Positions 1 through 7,688 of a DNA stretch of 49,431 bases are shown piece by piece; the first letter of the stretch is position 1; each line of letters starts with the position of its first letter. The stretch is from positions 1 through 49,431 of the forward strand of contig JAFAMD010000069.1 in the NCBI GenBank assembly GCA_019233755.1, written 5' to 3'. Made by a program: the position numbers and the translations under genes. Below the pieces are notes generated by a model. The model was not told the DNA's origin, ran no database searches, and was given only the letters and a program-made list of their open reading frames with translations. This stretch comes from Acidobacteriaceae bacterium. GTDB taxonomy: Bacteria; Acidobacteriota; Terriglobia; Bryobacterales; Bryobacteraceae.

Positions 1-254
1 GTCTCTATATTCCCGATAGCGCCAAGGAAAAACCGCAACGCGGTGAAGTAGTCGCCATCGGCAACGGCAAGCGCACGGAAGAGGGAAAGCTGATCCCGCT
101 CGACGTACAGGTCGGCGATCAGATTCTGTTTGGCAAGTATTCCGGCAGCGATATCAAGCTGGATGGCACCGAGTACCTGATTATGCGCGAGGACGAGATT
201 CTTGGCGTGCTGACCAACGGCGCTTCGAATGGTACCGCTGCAAAGAAGAAATAG
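1..254 (+). CDS. groES: GroES co-chaperonin, 3' part (5' end outside window)
   Basis: Frame 3 reads 83 residues without a stop, ending in TAG at 252-254. It encodes the C-terminal part of the 10-kDa co-chaperonin that caps the GroEL ring. Recognisable family segments are LYIPDSAKEKPQRGEVVAIG near the left edge, the VGDQILFGKYSG strand, and the closing block EYLIMREDEILGVL. A short extra tail (TNGASNGTAAKKK) follows the usual family end. It lies directly upstream of groEL in the usual order, and the groEL ribosome-binding site overlaps its stop codon. The start, the mobile loop and any CIRCE or heat-shock promoter lie left of the window. Confidence 0.95.
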   Translation, partial: LYIPDSAKEKPQRGEVVAIGNGKRTEEGKLIPLDVQVGDQILFGKYSGSDIKLDGTEYLIMREDEILGVLTNGASNGTAAKKK

Positions 255-268
255 GAGGGATTTAAGAA

Positions 269-1897
269 ATGGCTGCAAAACAAATTGTTTATAGCGAAAA
301 TTCGCGTCAGGCGATTCTCCGCGGCGTTAACCAGCTTGCGGATGCAGTGAAAGTGACGCTCGGCCCCAAGGGCCGGAACGTGGTCCTCGAGAAGAAGTTC
401 GGCGGCCCCACCATCACCAAGGACGGCGTGACGGTTGCCAAGGAAATCGAGCTCAAGGATCCGCTGGAGAATATGGGCGCCCAGATGGTGCGCGAGGTTG
501 CTTCGAAGACCTCCGACATCGCCGGCGACGGTACGACCACGGCGACCATTCTGGCTCAGGCGATCTTCCGCGAAGGCGTGAAGTCGGTGGCCGCGGGTGC
601 GAACCCGATGGCGCTGAAGCGCGGCATCGAGAAGGCCGTGGAAACGGTTGTCGAGGAAGTGAAGAAGTTCTCGAAGCCGGCTTCAGGCGATGCGATCGCG
701 CAGGTCGGCACCATCTCCGCGAACGGCGATTCCACCATCGGCAACATCATCGCCGAAGCGATGAAGAAGGTCGGCAAGGACGGCGTCATCACGGTTGAAG
801 AATCGAAGACAATGGTGACCGAGCTGCAAACCGTCGACGGCATGCAGTTCGATCGTGGCTATCTCTCGCCCTACTTCATCAGCGATCCGGATCGCATGGA
901 AGCGGTTCTCGAAGATCCCTACATTCTGATCCACGAGAAGAAGATCAGCAACATGAAGGATCTTCTGCCGCTGCTCGAGCAGATTGCCCGCTCCGGCAAG
1001 CCGCTGCTGGTGATTGCGGAAGAAGTCGAAGGCGAAGCGCTGGCGACGCTCGTGGTGAACAAGCTGCGCGGCACTCTGAACGCCTGCGCGGTGAAGGCTC
1101 CCGGTTTCGGCGATCGCCGCAAGGCCATGCTGGAGGACATCGCGATCCTGACCGGCGGCAAGCCGATCATGGAAGAGACCGGCCTCAAGCTGGAAGGTGT
1201 GCGCCTCGAAGACCTGGGCCGCGCGAAGCGCGTCACGGTTGACAAGGACAACACCACCATCGTGGATGGCGCGGGAACTCAGAAGGCCATTGAAGGCCGC
1301 ATTAAGCAGCTGCGCGCGCAGATCGAGGAAACCACCTCTGATTACGATCGTGAAAAGCTGCAGGAGCGGCTGGCCAAGCTGGCCGGCGGCGTTGCGGTCA
1401 TCAAGGTCGGCGCCGCGACTGAAACCGAGATGAAGGAGAAGAAGGCCCGCGTTGAAGACGCTCTGCACGCCACCCGTGCGGCCGTCGAAGAGGGCATCGT
1501 TCCGGGCGGCGGCGTTGCGCTGCTGCGTGCGGGCAAGACTCTCCAGACCGCGAAGGCCGAGGGCGACGAGCAGATCGGCATCGACATCATCCGCCGCGCC
1601 ACCGAAGAGCCGCTGCGCCAGATTGCCGGCAACGCGGGCTTCGAAGGTGCGATCGTGATCGAGAAGGTCCGCTCGAGCAATGACGCGAACTTCGGCTTCA
1701 ACGCTGCCAGTGGGCAGTTTGAAGACCTGGTGAAATCCGGCGTCATCGACCCGACGAAGGTGACCCGCTCGGCGCTGCAGCATGCGGCTTCAATCAGCGC
1801 GCTGATGCTGACGACCGAAGCGATGATTGCCGAGGTTCCGGAGAAGAAGGCGCCTGCCGCCCCGGCTCCCGGCCACGGCCCCGACATGGATTACTAA
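269..1897 (+). CDS. groEL: Chaperonin GroEL (Hsp60)
   Basis: A 542-residue group I chaperonin that folds cytosolic proteins in an ATP-driven double ring with GroES. The N-terminus MAAKQIVYSENSRQ, the nucleotide-binding GDGTTT at residues 86-91 with the catalytic-type Asp87, and the equatorial segment VEEGIVPGGGVALL near residue 400 are all present, and the length is normal. An AGGAGG at 253-258 overlaps the groES stop and supports this ATG. The C-terminus ends APAAPAPGHGPDMDY rather than in the common Gly-Gly-Met repeats, which is a mild oddity. It is co-transcribed with groES and followed by two hairpins and a strong terminator. Confidence 0.98.
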   Translation: MAAKQIVYSENSRQAILRGVNQLADAVKVTLGPKGRNVVLEKKFGGPTITKDGVTVAKEIELKDPLENMGAQMVREVASKTSDIAGDGTTTATILAQAIFREGVKSVAAGANPMALKRGIEKAVETVVEEVKKFSKPASGDAIAQVGTISANGDSTIGNIIAEAMKKVGKDGVITVEESKTMVTELQTVDGMQFDRGYLSPYFISDPDRMEAVLEDPYILIHEKKISNMKDLLPLLEQIARSGKPLLVIAEEVEGEALATLVVNKLRGTLNACAVKAPGFGDRRKAMLEDIAILTGGKPIMEETGLKLEGVRLEDLGRAKRVTVDKDNTTIVDGAGTQKAIEGRIKQLRAQIEETTSDYDREKLQERLAKLAGGVAVIKVGAATETEMKEKKARVEDALHATRAAVEEGIVPGGGVALLRAGKTLQTAKAEGDEQIGIDIIRRATEEPLRQIAGNAGFEGAIVIEKVRSSNDANFGFNAASGQFEDLVKSGVIDPTKVTRSALQHAASISALMLTTEAMIAEVPEKKAPAAPAPGHGPDMDY

Positions 1898-1910
1898 TCC
1901 GCGTCAAACA

Positions 1911-1994
1911 GGAAACGCGCACAGCGGGCTGCAAAACGCCCTGTGCGCGGCTTCTAAGGAACGCGCACAACAGGCTGCAAAACGCCCTGTGCGC
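1911..1994 (+). repeat. Two tandem near-identical stem-loops after groEL
   Basis: Two copies of a roughly 37-nt unit occupy 1911-1948 and 1958-1994. Each is an inverted repeat around the loop TGCAAAAC: copy 1 pairs CGCGCACAG (1916-1924) with CTGTGCGCG (1941-1949), and copy 2 pairs GCGCACA (1963-1969) with TGTGCGC (1988-1994). Differences in the left arm partly keep pairing. They lie between the groEL stop and its terminator, so they would be in the 3' end of the groESL mRNA. I see no third copy in the window. A role in RNA stability is inference. Confidence 0.8.
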
Positions 1995-2006
1995 TCTCCA
2001 TACTCA

Positions 2007-2045
2007 AAGCCCGCCTGGTTCGATAATCCGGCGGGCTTATTTTTT
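2007..2045 (+). terminator. Rho-independent terminator of groESL
   Basis: AAGCCCGCC (2007-2015) pairs with GGCGGGCTT (2030-2038) across a 14-nt loop and is followed by ATTTTTT on the plus strand, a textbook intrinsic terminator for the groES-groEL transcript. The stop codon of the convergent DUF6496 gene (2037-2039) lies inside the 3' arm. In the opposite direction the stem is followed only by a weak T run, so two-way termination is possible but weaker. Confidence 0.9.
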
Positions 2046-2435
2046 CCTGGCAGCCGTTTTCTTGGCGGCAGTCTTTTTCGCCGCAGTTTTCTTCGACGCG
2101 GTTTTCTTGGCTGAAGTTTTCTTCGCCGCGCTCTTGTGAGCGGTGCTCTTCGCCGCCGTCTTCTTTGCAGTCTTCTTCACCGCGCTCTTCTTTTTCGCCG
2201 CGGTCTTCTTCTTGCTCGGGTTTGATGGAATATTCGCACCCGCGCGGCGCGCCTCGCTCAAGCCGATTGCGATCGCCTGCTTCGGATTCTTTACCTTTCC
2301 GCCGCGTCCGCTTTCGAGCTCATGGTGCTTGAACTCGTGCATCGTCTTCTGCATCTTGCTTTTGACGATCTTCTTCGATTTCGGGCCGGAACCCGAAGAT
2401 GACTTCTTGGTACTGCTAGTTTTCTTAGTTGCCAT
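2037..2435 (-). CDS. H1-like lysine-rich protein with DUF6496 domain
   Basis: A 132-residue very basic protein. An N-terminal Lys/Ser/Thr stretch is followed by a compact domain at about residues 28-67 (KMQKTMHEFKHHELESGRGG, then KVKNPKQAIAIGLSEARRAG) that matches my recollection of the DUF6496 family. The tail, from about residue 75 to the end, consists of repeated AAKKT / SAKKT units like the C-terminal domain of histone H1, suggesting nucleic-acid binding. The ATG at 2435 is preceded by GAGGTG at about 8 nt. A GTG two codons upstream is also open but lacks that spacing. Its stop is embedded in the groEL terminator. The nucleoid-protein role is inference; the precise function is unknown. 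Confidence 0.85.
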   Translation of the reverse strand: MATKKTSSTKKSSSGSGPKSKKIVKSKMQKTMHEFKHHELESGRGGKVKNPKQAIAIGLSEARRAGANIPSNPSKKKTAAKKKSAVKKTAKKTAAKSTAHKSAAKKTSAKKTASKKTAAKKTAAKKTAARKK

Positions 2436-2467
2436 TCTCACCTCAAACGTTTTCTTACTAACGAACT

Positions 2468-2476
2468 TTATCCACA
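2468..2476. promoter_or_regulatory. Single perfect DnaA-box sequence
   Basis: TTATCCACA matches the consensus DnaA box exactly. It lies about 33 nt upstream of the DUF6496 start, in the divergent 150-nt gap between that gene and the DUF2760/Hsp70 operon. I see no second box nearby, so this is not a visible replication origin. A lone box could be chance or a DnaA-responsive promoter element. Confidence 0.3.
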
Positions 2477-2585
2477 GACTAGCAGGAAAATGTTTCGGGA
2501 TACAAAGTAAATCAAAAGATGCTAGCGTATTTCCCTAATATCTATGCTGTGTCCGTTGATATCCTGACTAGTTAGAGGTCACTGT

Positions 2586-3110
2586 TTGTCCCGATTTTCC
2601 GCGGCTTTCCGAAGCTTCTTCTCTATCCTCTTCTCCGGTATGCTGCCGGAAGATATTGCATCTGAGTTCGGCTTCACGAAGGCAAAGCCGGTGGCAGCCG
2701 TGCCACCTCAGCCCGCCGTGAAGGTGAGCGACGGCGCATTGCAGATGCTGCACATCCTGCAGCGCGATTCCCGGTTGATTGATTTTCTGATGGAAGACAT
2801 CGCGGCTTATGCGGACGATCAGGTGGGTGCTGCTGTTCGCACGATGCACGCGGATTGCAAAGCGAGCCTCTCACGGCATGTGACGCTTGTTCCCGTGATG
2901 GACGCAGTGGAGGGGACCTTTCAAAAGCTGGATGCCACGAAGGCTCCCGATCCGAATCGCATCAAGCTGATCGGCAACGTACCGGCAAGCGGCAAAGTAC
3001 CGGGGGGCACGTTGCGCCATCGCGGATGGCTGGCTTCGCAGGTTGATCTGCCGTCGCTCGGCAAGCAGGACCCTTCGGTTCTTGCGCCCGCGGAGATCGA
3101 AGTCGAGTAG
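2586..3110 (+). CDS. DUF2760 family protein, first gene of the Hsp70 operon
   Basis: A 174-residue protein I recognise as DUF2760. In many bacteria this family is encoded just upstream of two unusual Hsp70 genes, exactly as here. The N-terminal part is short and hydrophobic (MSRFSAAFRSFFSILFSGML), followed by a Pro/Ala linker and a conserved region from about residue 45: ALQMLHILQRDSRLIDFLME, then DDQVGAAVRTMHADC, VPVMDAVEG and GTLRHRGWLASQVDLP near the end. The TTG start is backed by GAGGT at 2575-2579; an ATG at 2640 is the alternative. No enzymatic motif is visible. A partner or client-adaptor role for the downstream Hsp70s is inferred from synteny only. Confidence 0.85.
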   Translation: MSRFSAAFRSFFSILFSGMLPEDIASEFGFTKAKPVAAVPPQPAVKVSDGALQMLHILQRDSRLIDFLMEDIAAYADDQVGAAVRTMHADCKASLSRHVTLVPVMDAVEGTFQKLDATKAPDPNRIKLIGNVPASGKVPGGTLRHRGWLASQVDLPSLGKQDPSVLAPAEIEVE

Positions 3111-3125
3111 TACCGTCTCTATTGC

Positions 3126-4946
3126 ATGCCTCAGTTCATTCTCGGAATCGATCTCGGCACTACGAATAGCGCTCTCGCGTATACACCGGCGTCTGTCGCG
3201 GAAGGCGAGGCGCCCGACGTCCAGTTGTTCCATATCCCGCAACTGGTGAACGCGGGAGAAGCGAGTGCGCTCGATCTGCTTCCCTCATCGCTTTACATTC
3301 CAGGGCCGAACGAATTCGTTGAAGGCACGCTTGCGCTGCCATGGAATGATCAGCCGCCGTATATCACCGGGCGTCTCGCGCGGACGCGCGGCGTGGAGAA
3401 CTCGAGCCGCCTGGTAAGCTCCGCAAAGTCGTGGCTCTCGCATCAGACGGCCGATCCGACGCAGCCATTTCTGCCGCTGACCGCGCCGGAGGGCGTCGAG
3501 AAAGTCTCGGCGCTCGAAGCATCGGCACAGTACTTGCTGCATTTGCGCGAAGCGTGGGATTTTGCGCACCCCGATGCGAAGCTCGAAGATCAGACCGTGC
3601 TGATCACCGTGCCGGCCTCGTTTGATGCAGCCGCGCGCGATCTTACACAGCGTGCCGCGCGGCAGGCCGGTTACCCGGAAGTCACCATCATTGAAGAGCC
3701 GCAGGCCGCATTTTACGCGTGGCTCGAGCGCACGCCTGACTGGCGCGAACGGGTGCAGCCGGGCGACCTGATCCTGGTGGTCGACATCGGCGGCGGCACT
3801 ACCGACTTCACGCTCATCGCCGTTACGGAAGAAGCAGGCGAGCTGCAGTTGGAGCGTGTAGCGGTGGGCGAGCATCTGCTGCTCGGCGGGGACAACATGG
3901 ATCTGGCCACCTCGCGCTACGCCGAACAGCAATTCACGCAGGCGGGAAAAAAACTCGACGCGCTGCAGTTCCACTCGTTGTGGCAGCAAAGCCGTGCGGC
4001 GAAAGAAGTGCTTCTCTCAGGAGACGCGAATGCGCCTGAAGAACAGCCATTGACGATCCTGGGGCGCGGAACAGGACTGGTGGGCGGAACATTGCGCGGG
4101 AAGATCACGCGCGATGAAATTCGGGATCTGCTGCTCGAAGGATTCTTCCCGATTGTTCCGGCGGATGCCGCACCGCAGAAGCAGCGGCGTGCCGCCTTGC
4201 TGGAGCTGGGTCTCAATTATGCGACCGATCCTGCCGTAACAAAGCATCTCGCGCAATTCCTGCGCCATGCCGCCGGGAATACCGGCGCCGGCAGCTTCGC
4301 CCGGCCCACGCATCTGCTGCTGAACGGCGGCGTTCTGCGAGCCGGCGCGATGGAACATCGCCTCTTTGAAGTGCTGAATAGCTGGCTTACGGAAGCCGGT
4401 CTGCCGGCGGTAACTGAGCTGCGCAGCGAAACCAAGCACGCCGACCTGATGCACGCCGTCGCGCACGGGGCAGCCTATTATGGGCTGGCGCGAACCGGCA
4501 AGGGCGTTCGTATCCGCGGCGGCGTACCGCGCACTTACTATGTGGGCGTGGAGAGTTCCCTGCCGGCGGTTCCCGGCCTGCCTGCACCGATGAAAGCACT
4601 TACTGTTGTGCCGTTTGGCCTTGAAGAAGGGTCGAAGGTGGAACTGCCGCAACGCAAGTTTGCGCTGGTCGTCGGCGAGCCCGCCGAGTTCCGTTTCTTC
4701 TCCTCCGTTTCGCGCAAGAACGACCCACCAGGGTCGCTGTTAGAAGAGATCGGCGACGATATAGAAGAGCTGGCGCCGATTGAGGTTTTTTTGCCTCCGC
4801 ATACTGACGCAGTTCGCGAGGAGGTGGTGCCCGTGACGCTTGAAAGCAACGTAACCGAGACAGGCATGCTGGAGCTGTGGTGCGTGGCCGGCGACGGCCG
4901 GCGATGGAAGCTGGAATTTAACGTTCGCGAGCGCGCGGCAGCATGA
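3126..4946 (+). CDS. Non-canonical Hsp70 family ATPase, first of pair
   Basis: A 606-residue Hsp70-type protein. The actin-fold ATPase signatures are present: phosphate-1 loop GIDLGTTNSALAY at residues 7-19, phosphate-2 loop DIGGGTTDF at 220-228, and an adenosine-type motif LLNGGVLRAG in the second half. Sequence after the ATPase does not resemble the DnaK substrate-binding domain and lid, and the DnaK C-terminal EEVD-like tail is missing, so this is not dnaK. It follows the DUF2760 gene by 15 nt, and its stop overlaps the next start (ATGA, 4943-4946), implying translational coupling with the second Hsp70. Client and co-chaperones are unknown. Confidence 0.9.
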   Translation: MPQFILGIDLGTTNSALAYTPASVAEGEAPDVQLFHIPQLVNAGEASALDLLPSSLYIPGPNEFVEGTLALPWNDQPPYITGRLARTRGVENSSRLVSSAKSWLSHQTADPTQPFLPLTAPEGVEKVSALEASAQYLLHLREAWDFAHPDAKLEDQTVLITVPASFDAAARDLTQRAARQAGYPEVTIIEEPQAAFYAWLERTPDWRERVQPGDLILVVDIGGGTTDFTLIAVTEEAGELQLERVAVGEHLLLGGDNMDLATSRYAEQQFTQAGKKLDALQFHSLWQQSRAAKEVLLSGDANAPEEQPLTILGRGTGLVGGTLRGKITRDEIRDLLLEGFFPIVPADAAPQKQRRAALLELGLNYATDPAVTKHLAQFLRHAAGNTGAGSFARPTHLLLNGGVLRAGAMEHRLFEVLNSWLTEAGLPAVTELRSETKHADLMHAVAHGAAYYGLARTGKGVRIRGGVPRTYYVGVESSLPAVPGLPAPMKALTVVPFGLEEGSKVELPQRKFALVVGEPAEFRFFSSVSRKNDPPGSLLEEIGDDIEELAPIEVFLPPHTDAVREEVVPVTLESNVTETGMLELWCVAGDGRRWKLEFNVRERAAA

Positions 4947-7648
4947 ACGTCGGCATCGACCTGGGCACCACTAACTCCGCACTCGCCTATATCGATCCGC
5001 AAGAGGCCGCGGAAGCGGATTTCCCGCCCATACACGTTCTGCCGATCGAACAGCAGATCGATGCGAACCGGACAGGCGCGCTCCGCACTCTGCCTTCGTT
5101 CCTGTATTTGAATGAGCCGCCGGTGGTCGGCGCATACGCGCGCGATCAAGGCGCGCTGGTGCCCACGCGAACGGTGCACTCGGCGAAATCGTGGCTTTCG
5201 AATTCGGAGGCTGACCGCACCGCCAAAATTCTTCCGTGGGATTCGCAGGAGGAAGGCCGCATTCTGTCGCCGGTGGAGGCATCCACACGCTATCTCGAGC
5301 ACCTGCGCAATGCATGGGAGAGCACGAAGCATGCGCCGCTCAGCGAACAGCAGGTGGTTCTCACGGTTCCTGCCAGCTTCGACGAAGAGGCGCGGGAGCT
5401 TACCACGCAGGCTGCGCGGGACGCAGGGATCGAGAAGCTCACGCTGCTGGAAGAGCCCGCGGCCGCGTTCTACGCGTGGATCGCCGGCCATCTGGCACGC
5501 TCGAATAAAGAACTGTTCGACGGCCAGATCGTGCTCATCTGCGACGTCGGCGGAGGGACCAGCGACTTTACGCTGGTACGCGTGGACCGCGAGGGCGACC
5601 GCGTGCAGTTTACGCGTACGACGGTCGGGCGGCATCTGCTCCTCGGCGGGGATAATCTCGATCTCACGATTTCCTGGCTGGCCGAATCGAAGCTCGGCAA
5701 GACGCTGTCGCTACGGCAGCGCAGCGCTCTTCGCCGGCAATGCTCGGCCGCGAAAGAAACGCTGCTGGCGCCGCATGGCCCGGCATCGGTGGATGTTACC
5801 GTGGTCGGCGCGGGTGCGGCTCTTATCGCCGGAACTCTCAAAACCACCATCCTGCGCGAGGAGGTTCTGGAGCTGGCGCTTGGCGGTTTTCTGTCACCTT
5901 GTAACCTCACTGATAAGCCGCAGCAGGAAAAGCAAAGCGTCTTCCGCGAGCTGGGGCTGCCGTACGTTTCCGATCCGGCAATTACGCGCCACCTCGCCGA
6001 CTTTCTACAAAATTCACCCGCCGCGGAACACGGCGTAGACGCGATTCTTTTCAACGGCGGTTTTTTCATTCCGCAGGCATTTCGCGAGCGCGTGCGCGAT
6101 GTGGTGGAACACTGGTTCGGCCGCAAGCCCGCTATTTTTGAAAACCACGATCTCGATCTGGCTGTCGCGGTCGGCGCTTCTTACTACTCATACGTGCGCG
6201 CTTCCGGCAGCGGCGTGCTGGTGCGCGGCGGATTGCCGCGTGCGTACTTCCTCGGACTCCAGGACTCGGAGGCCGCCGGCACTTCCGCGATCAGGGCCGT
6301 CACGCTGATGCCGCGCGGCACCGAAGAAGGCGAAGAGATCAGGCTGGAACAACCGGAACTGCAGCTTCTTGCTAACGCTCCGGTGGCGTTCCGGCTCTAC
6401 AGTTCTCTGAGCCGCACAGAAGACAAAGCGGGCGATGTGGTTTCGTTGACGCCGACAGAAGACATGCTCGATCCGGCAAGCGATCCGCGGCTGCATGCTC
6501 CGCTGCGGGCGGTCATTCGCTTCGGCAAAGGCGGCGAGCGGCTGGTGCCCGTAACCCTCGGGGCACGTTTGAGCGAGGTGGGAACGCTCGAAGCGTGGGC
6601 CGATTCAAAAATCAGCGAGCATCGGTGGCAGTTGCAGTTCCAGCTTCGCAAAACGGCAGATACTCCTGAATTCGCACCGGCGGTGGCGGCAGTGCGTTCG
6701 AGCGCAGTAATCAGCCCGGAAGCACAGGCACACGCCGAACAGTTGATCGAGGAAGTCTTCGGCAAACACGGTTTCGGCTTCCCGCCGGAGCAGTTGCCGG
6801 CGCGGCTGGAGCAGGCGCTGGGGCTCGGCCGGATGTCGTGGTCGCTGCCGGCGATTCGCGCCCTTGCGGACAAGCTGCTCGCGGTAGCGGACGGGCGCCG
6901 GAAGAACGCACCGCATGAGGCGCGCTGGCTGAATCTCACCGGCTTCTGCCTGCGACCGGGGTTCGGTTTTCCGGGCGATGAATTTCGCATCGAGCAGGCG
7001 CGGCGCGTGTATGCCGGCGGCCTGGCGTTCGGTAACCAGGTGCAATGCGAAATCGACTGGTGGATCTTTTGCGGCCGCATCGCGGGCGGGCTCAATCGCA
7101 ACCAGCAGGGCGACATCTTCCAACGCCTCGCGCCGACGCTGCTTCCGAAGCAGAAGCGCAAACAGCGCGTGAACCAGGCGCTGTTCCGTGAGATGTGGCG
7201 CACGGCCGCGAGCCTTGAATTGCTTCCGCAGCAGACTAAAACACAACTCGGCGAAGCGCTGCTCGAGGTGGTCAAGCGGGGCGAAATGGTGGATGCAGCA
7301 ACCTGGTGCCTGTCGCGCCTCGGTGCGCGCAGACTATTCAGCGGGCCCATCAACCTGGTGCTTTCGCCAGCGGTTGTCGGCCGATGGGTGGAAGGGCTTC
7401 TGCGCCTGCCGAATACACCCGCGCTGCTCGAAGCCGTGGTGCAGATGTCGCAGATCACCGGCGATACGGCGCGCGACCTGCCGCCCGCCTCACTCGAGTT
7501 AGTACGCCGCGCGTGCGAAGCCAGCGCGCGCGCTGCCGATCTGCTGCATCAACTCGCCGGCGCGGCGGATGACCTGGCAGCATCGAGCCGCATCTTCGGT
7601 GAAGAACTGCCCGCCGGGCTCGTGCTGGCGAAAGCGCCCGTAGAGTAA
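4943..7648 (+). CDS. Non-canonical Hsp70 with C-terminal DUF3731-type region
   Basis: A 901-residue protein whose first two thirds parallel the upstream Hsp70: GIDLGTTNSALAY near the N-terminus, DVGGGTSDF at residues 201-209, ILFNGGFF as the adenosine-type motif, and a beta-rich end (LVPVTLGARLSEVGTLEAW). From about residue 600 it carries a roughly 300-residue extension with RWLNLTGFCLRPGFGFPGD, QVQCEIDWWIFCGRIAGG and NRNQQGDIFQRL, which I match from memory to DUF3731, known only on such Hsp70s. Length is well beyond DnaK (about 640). It overlaps the first Hsp70 by 4 nt and is the last gene of the operon. The two ATPases probably arose by duplication and may form a complex (inference). Confidence 0.9.
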   Translation: MNVGIDLGTTNSALAYIDPQEAAEADFPPIHVLPIEQQIDANRTGALRTLPSFLYLNEPPVVGAYARDQGALVPTRTVHSAKSWLSNSEADRTAKILPWDSQEEGRILSPVEASTRYLEHLRNAWESTKHAPLSEQQVVLTVPASFDEEARELTTQAARDAGIEKLTLLEEPAAAFYAWIAGHLARSNKELFDGQIVLICDVGGGTSDFTLVRVDREGDRVQFTRTTVGRHLLLGGDNLDLTISWLAESKLGKTLSLRQRSALRRQCSAAKETLLAPHGPASVDVTVVGAGAALIAGTLKTTILREEVLELALGGFLSPCNLTDKPQQEKQSVFRELGLPYVSDPAITRHLADFLQNSPAAEHGVDAILFNGGFFIPQAFRERVRDVVEHWFGRKPAIFENHDLDLAVAVGASYYSYVRASGSGVLVRGGLPRAYFLGLQDSEAAGTSAIRAVTLMPRGTEEGEEIRLEQPELQLLANAPVAFRLYSSLSRTEDKAGDVVSLTPTEDMLDPASDPRLHAPLRAVIRFGKGGERLVPVTLGARLSEVGTLEAWADSKISEHRWQLQFQLRKTADTPEFAPAVAAVRSSAVISPEAQAHAEQLIEEVFGKHGFGFPPEQLPARLEQALGLGRMSWSLPAIRALADKLLAVADGRRKNAPHEARWLNLTGFCLRPGFGFPGDEFRIEQARRVYAGGLAFGNQVQCEIDWWIFCGRIAGGLNRNQQGDIFQRLAPTLLPKQKRKQRVNQALFREMWRTAASLELLPQQTKTQLGEALLEVVKRGEMVDAATWCLSRLGARRLFSGPINLVLSPAVVGRWVEGLLRLPNTPALLEAVVQMSQITGDTARDLPPASLELVRRACEASARAADLLHQLAGAADDLAASSRIFGEELPAGLVLAKAPVE

Positions 7649-7688
7649 CATCCACAATACCCATCCAAGAAACCCCAGCAGGAAACCC

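Noticed and set aside
683..1783. A 366-codon minus-strand open frame within groEL
   Set aside because: It is the complement of a strongly conserved gene in high-G+C DNA, has no family resemblance, and overlapping long antisense frames are expected there.
1911..2045. CRISPR array from the two repeated units after groEL
   Set aside because: Only two units, each a self-complementary stem-loop, with a 9-nt spacer; no cas genes.
4538..7458. Long minus-strand open frames across the two Hsp70 genes
   Set aside because: Low-complexity Arg/Ala/Ser-rich translations with no motifs; shadows of real genes.
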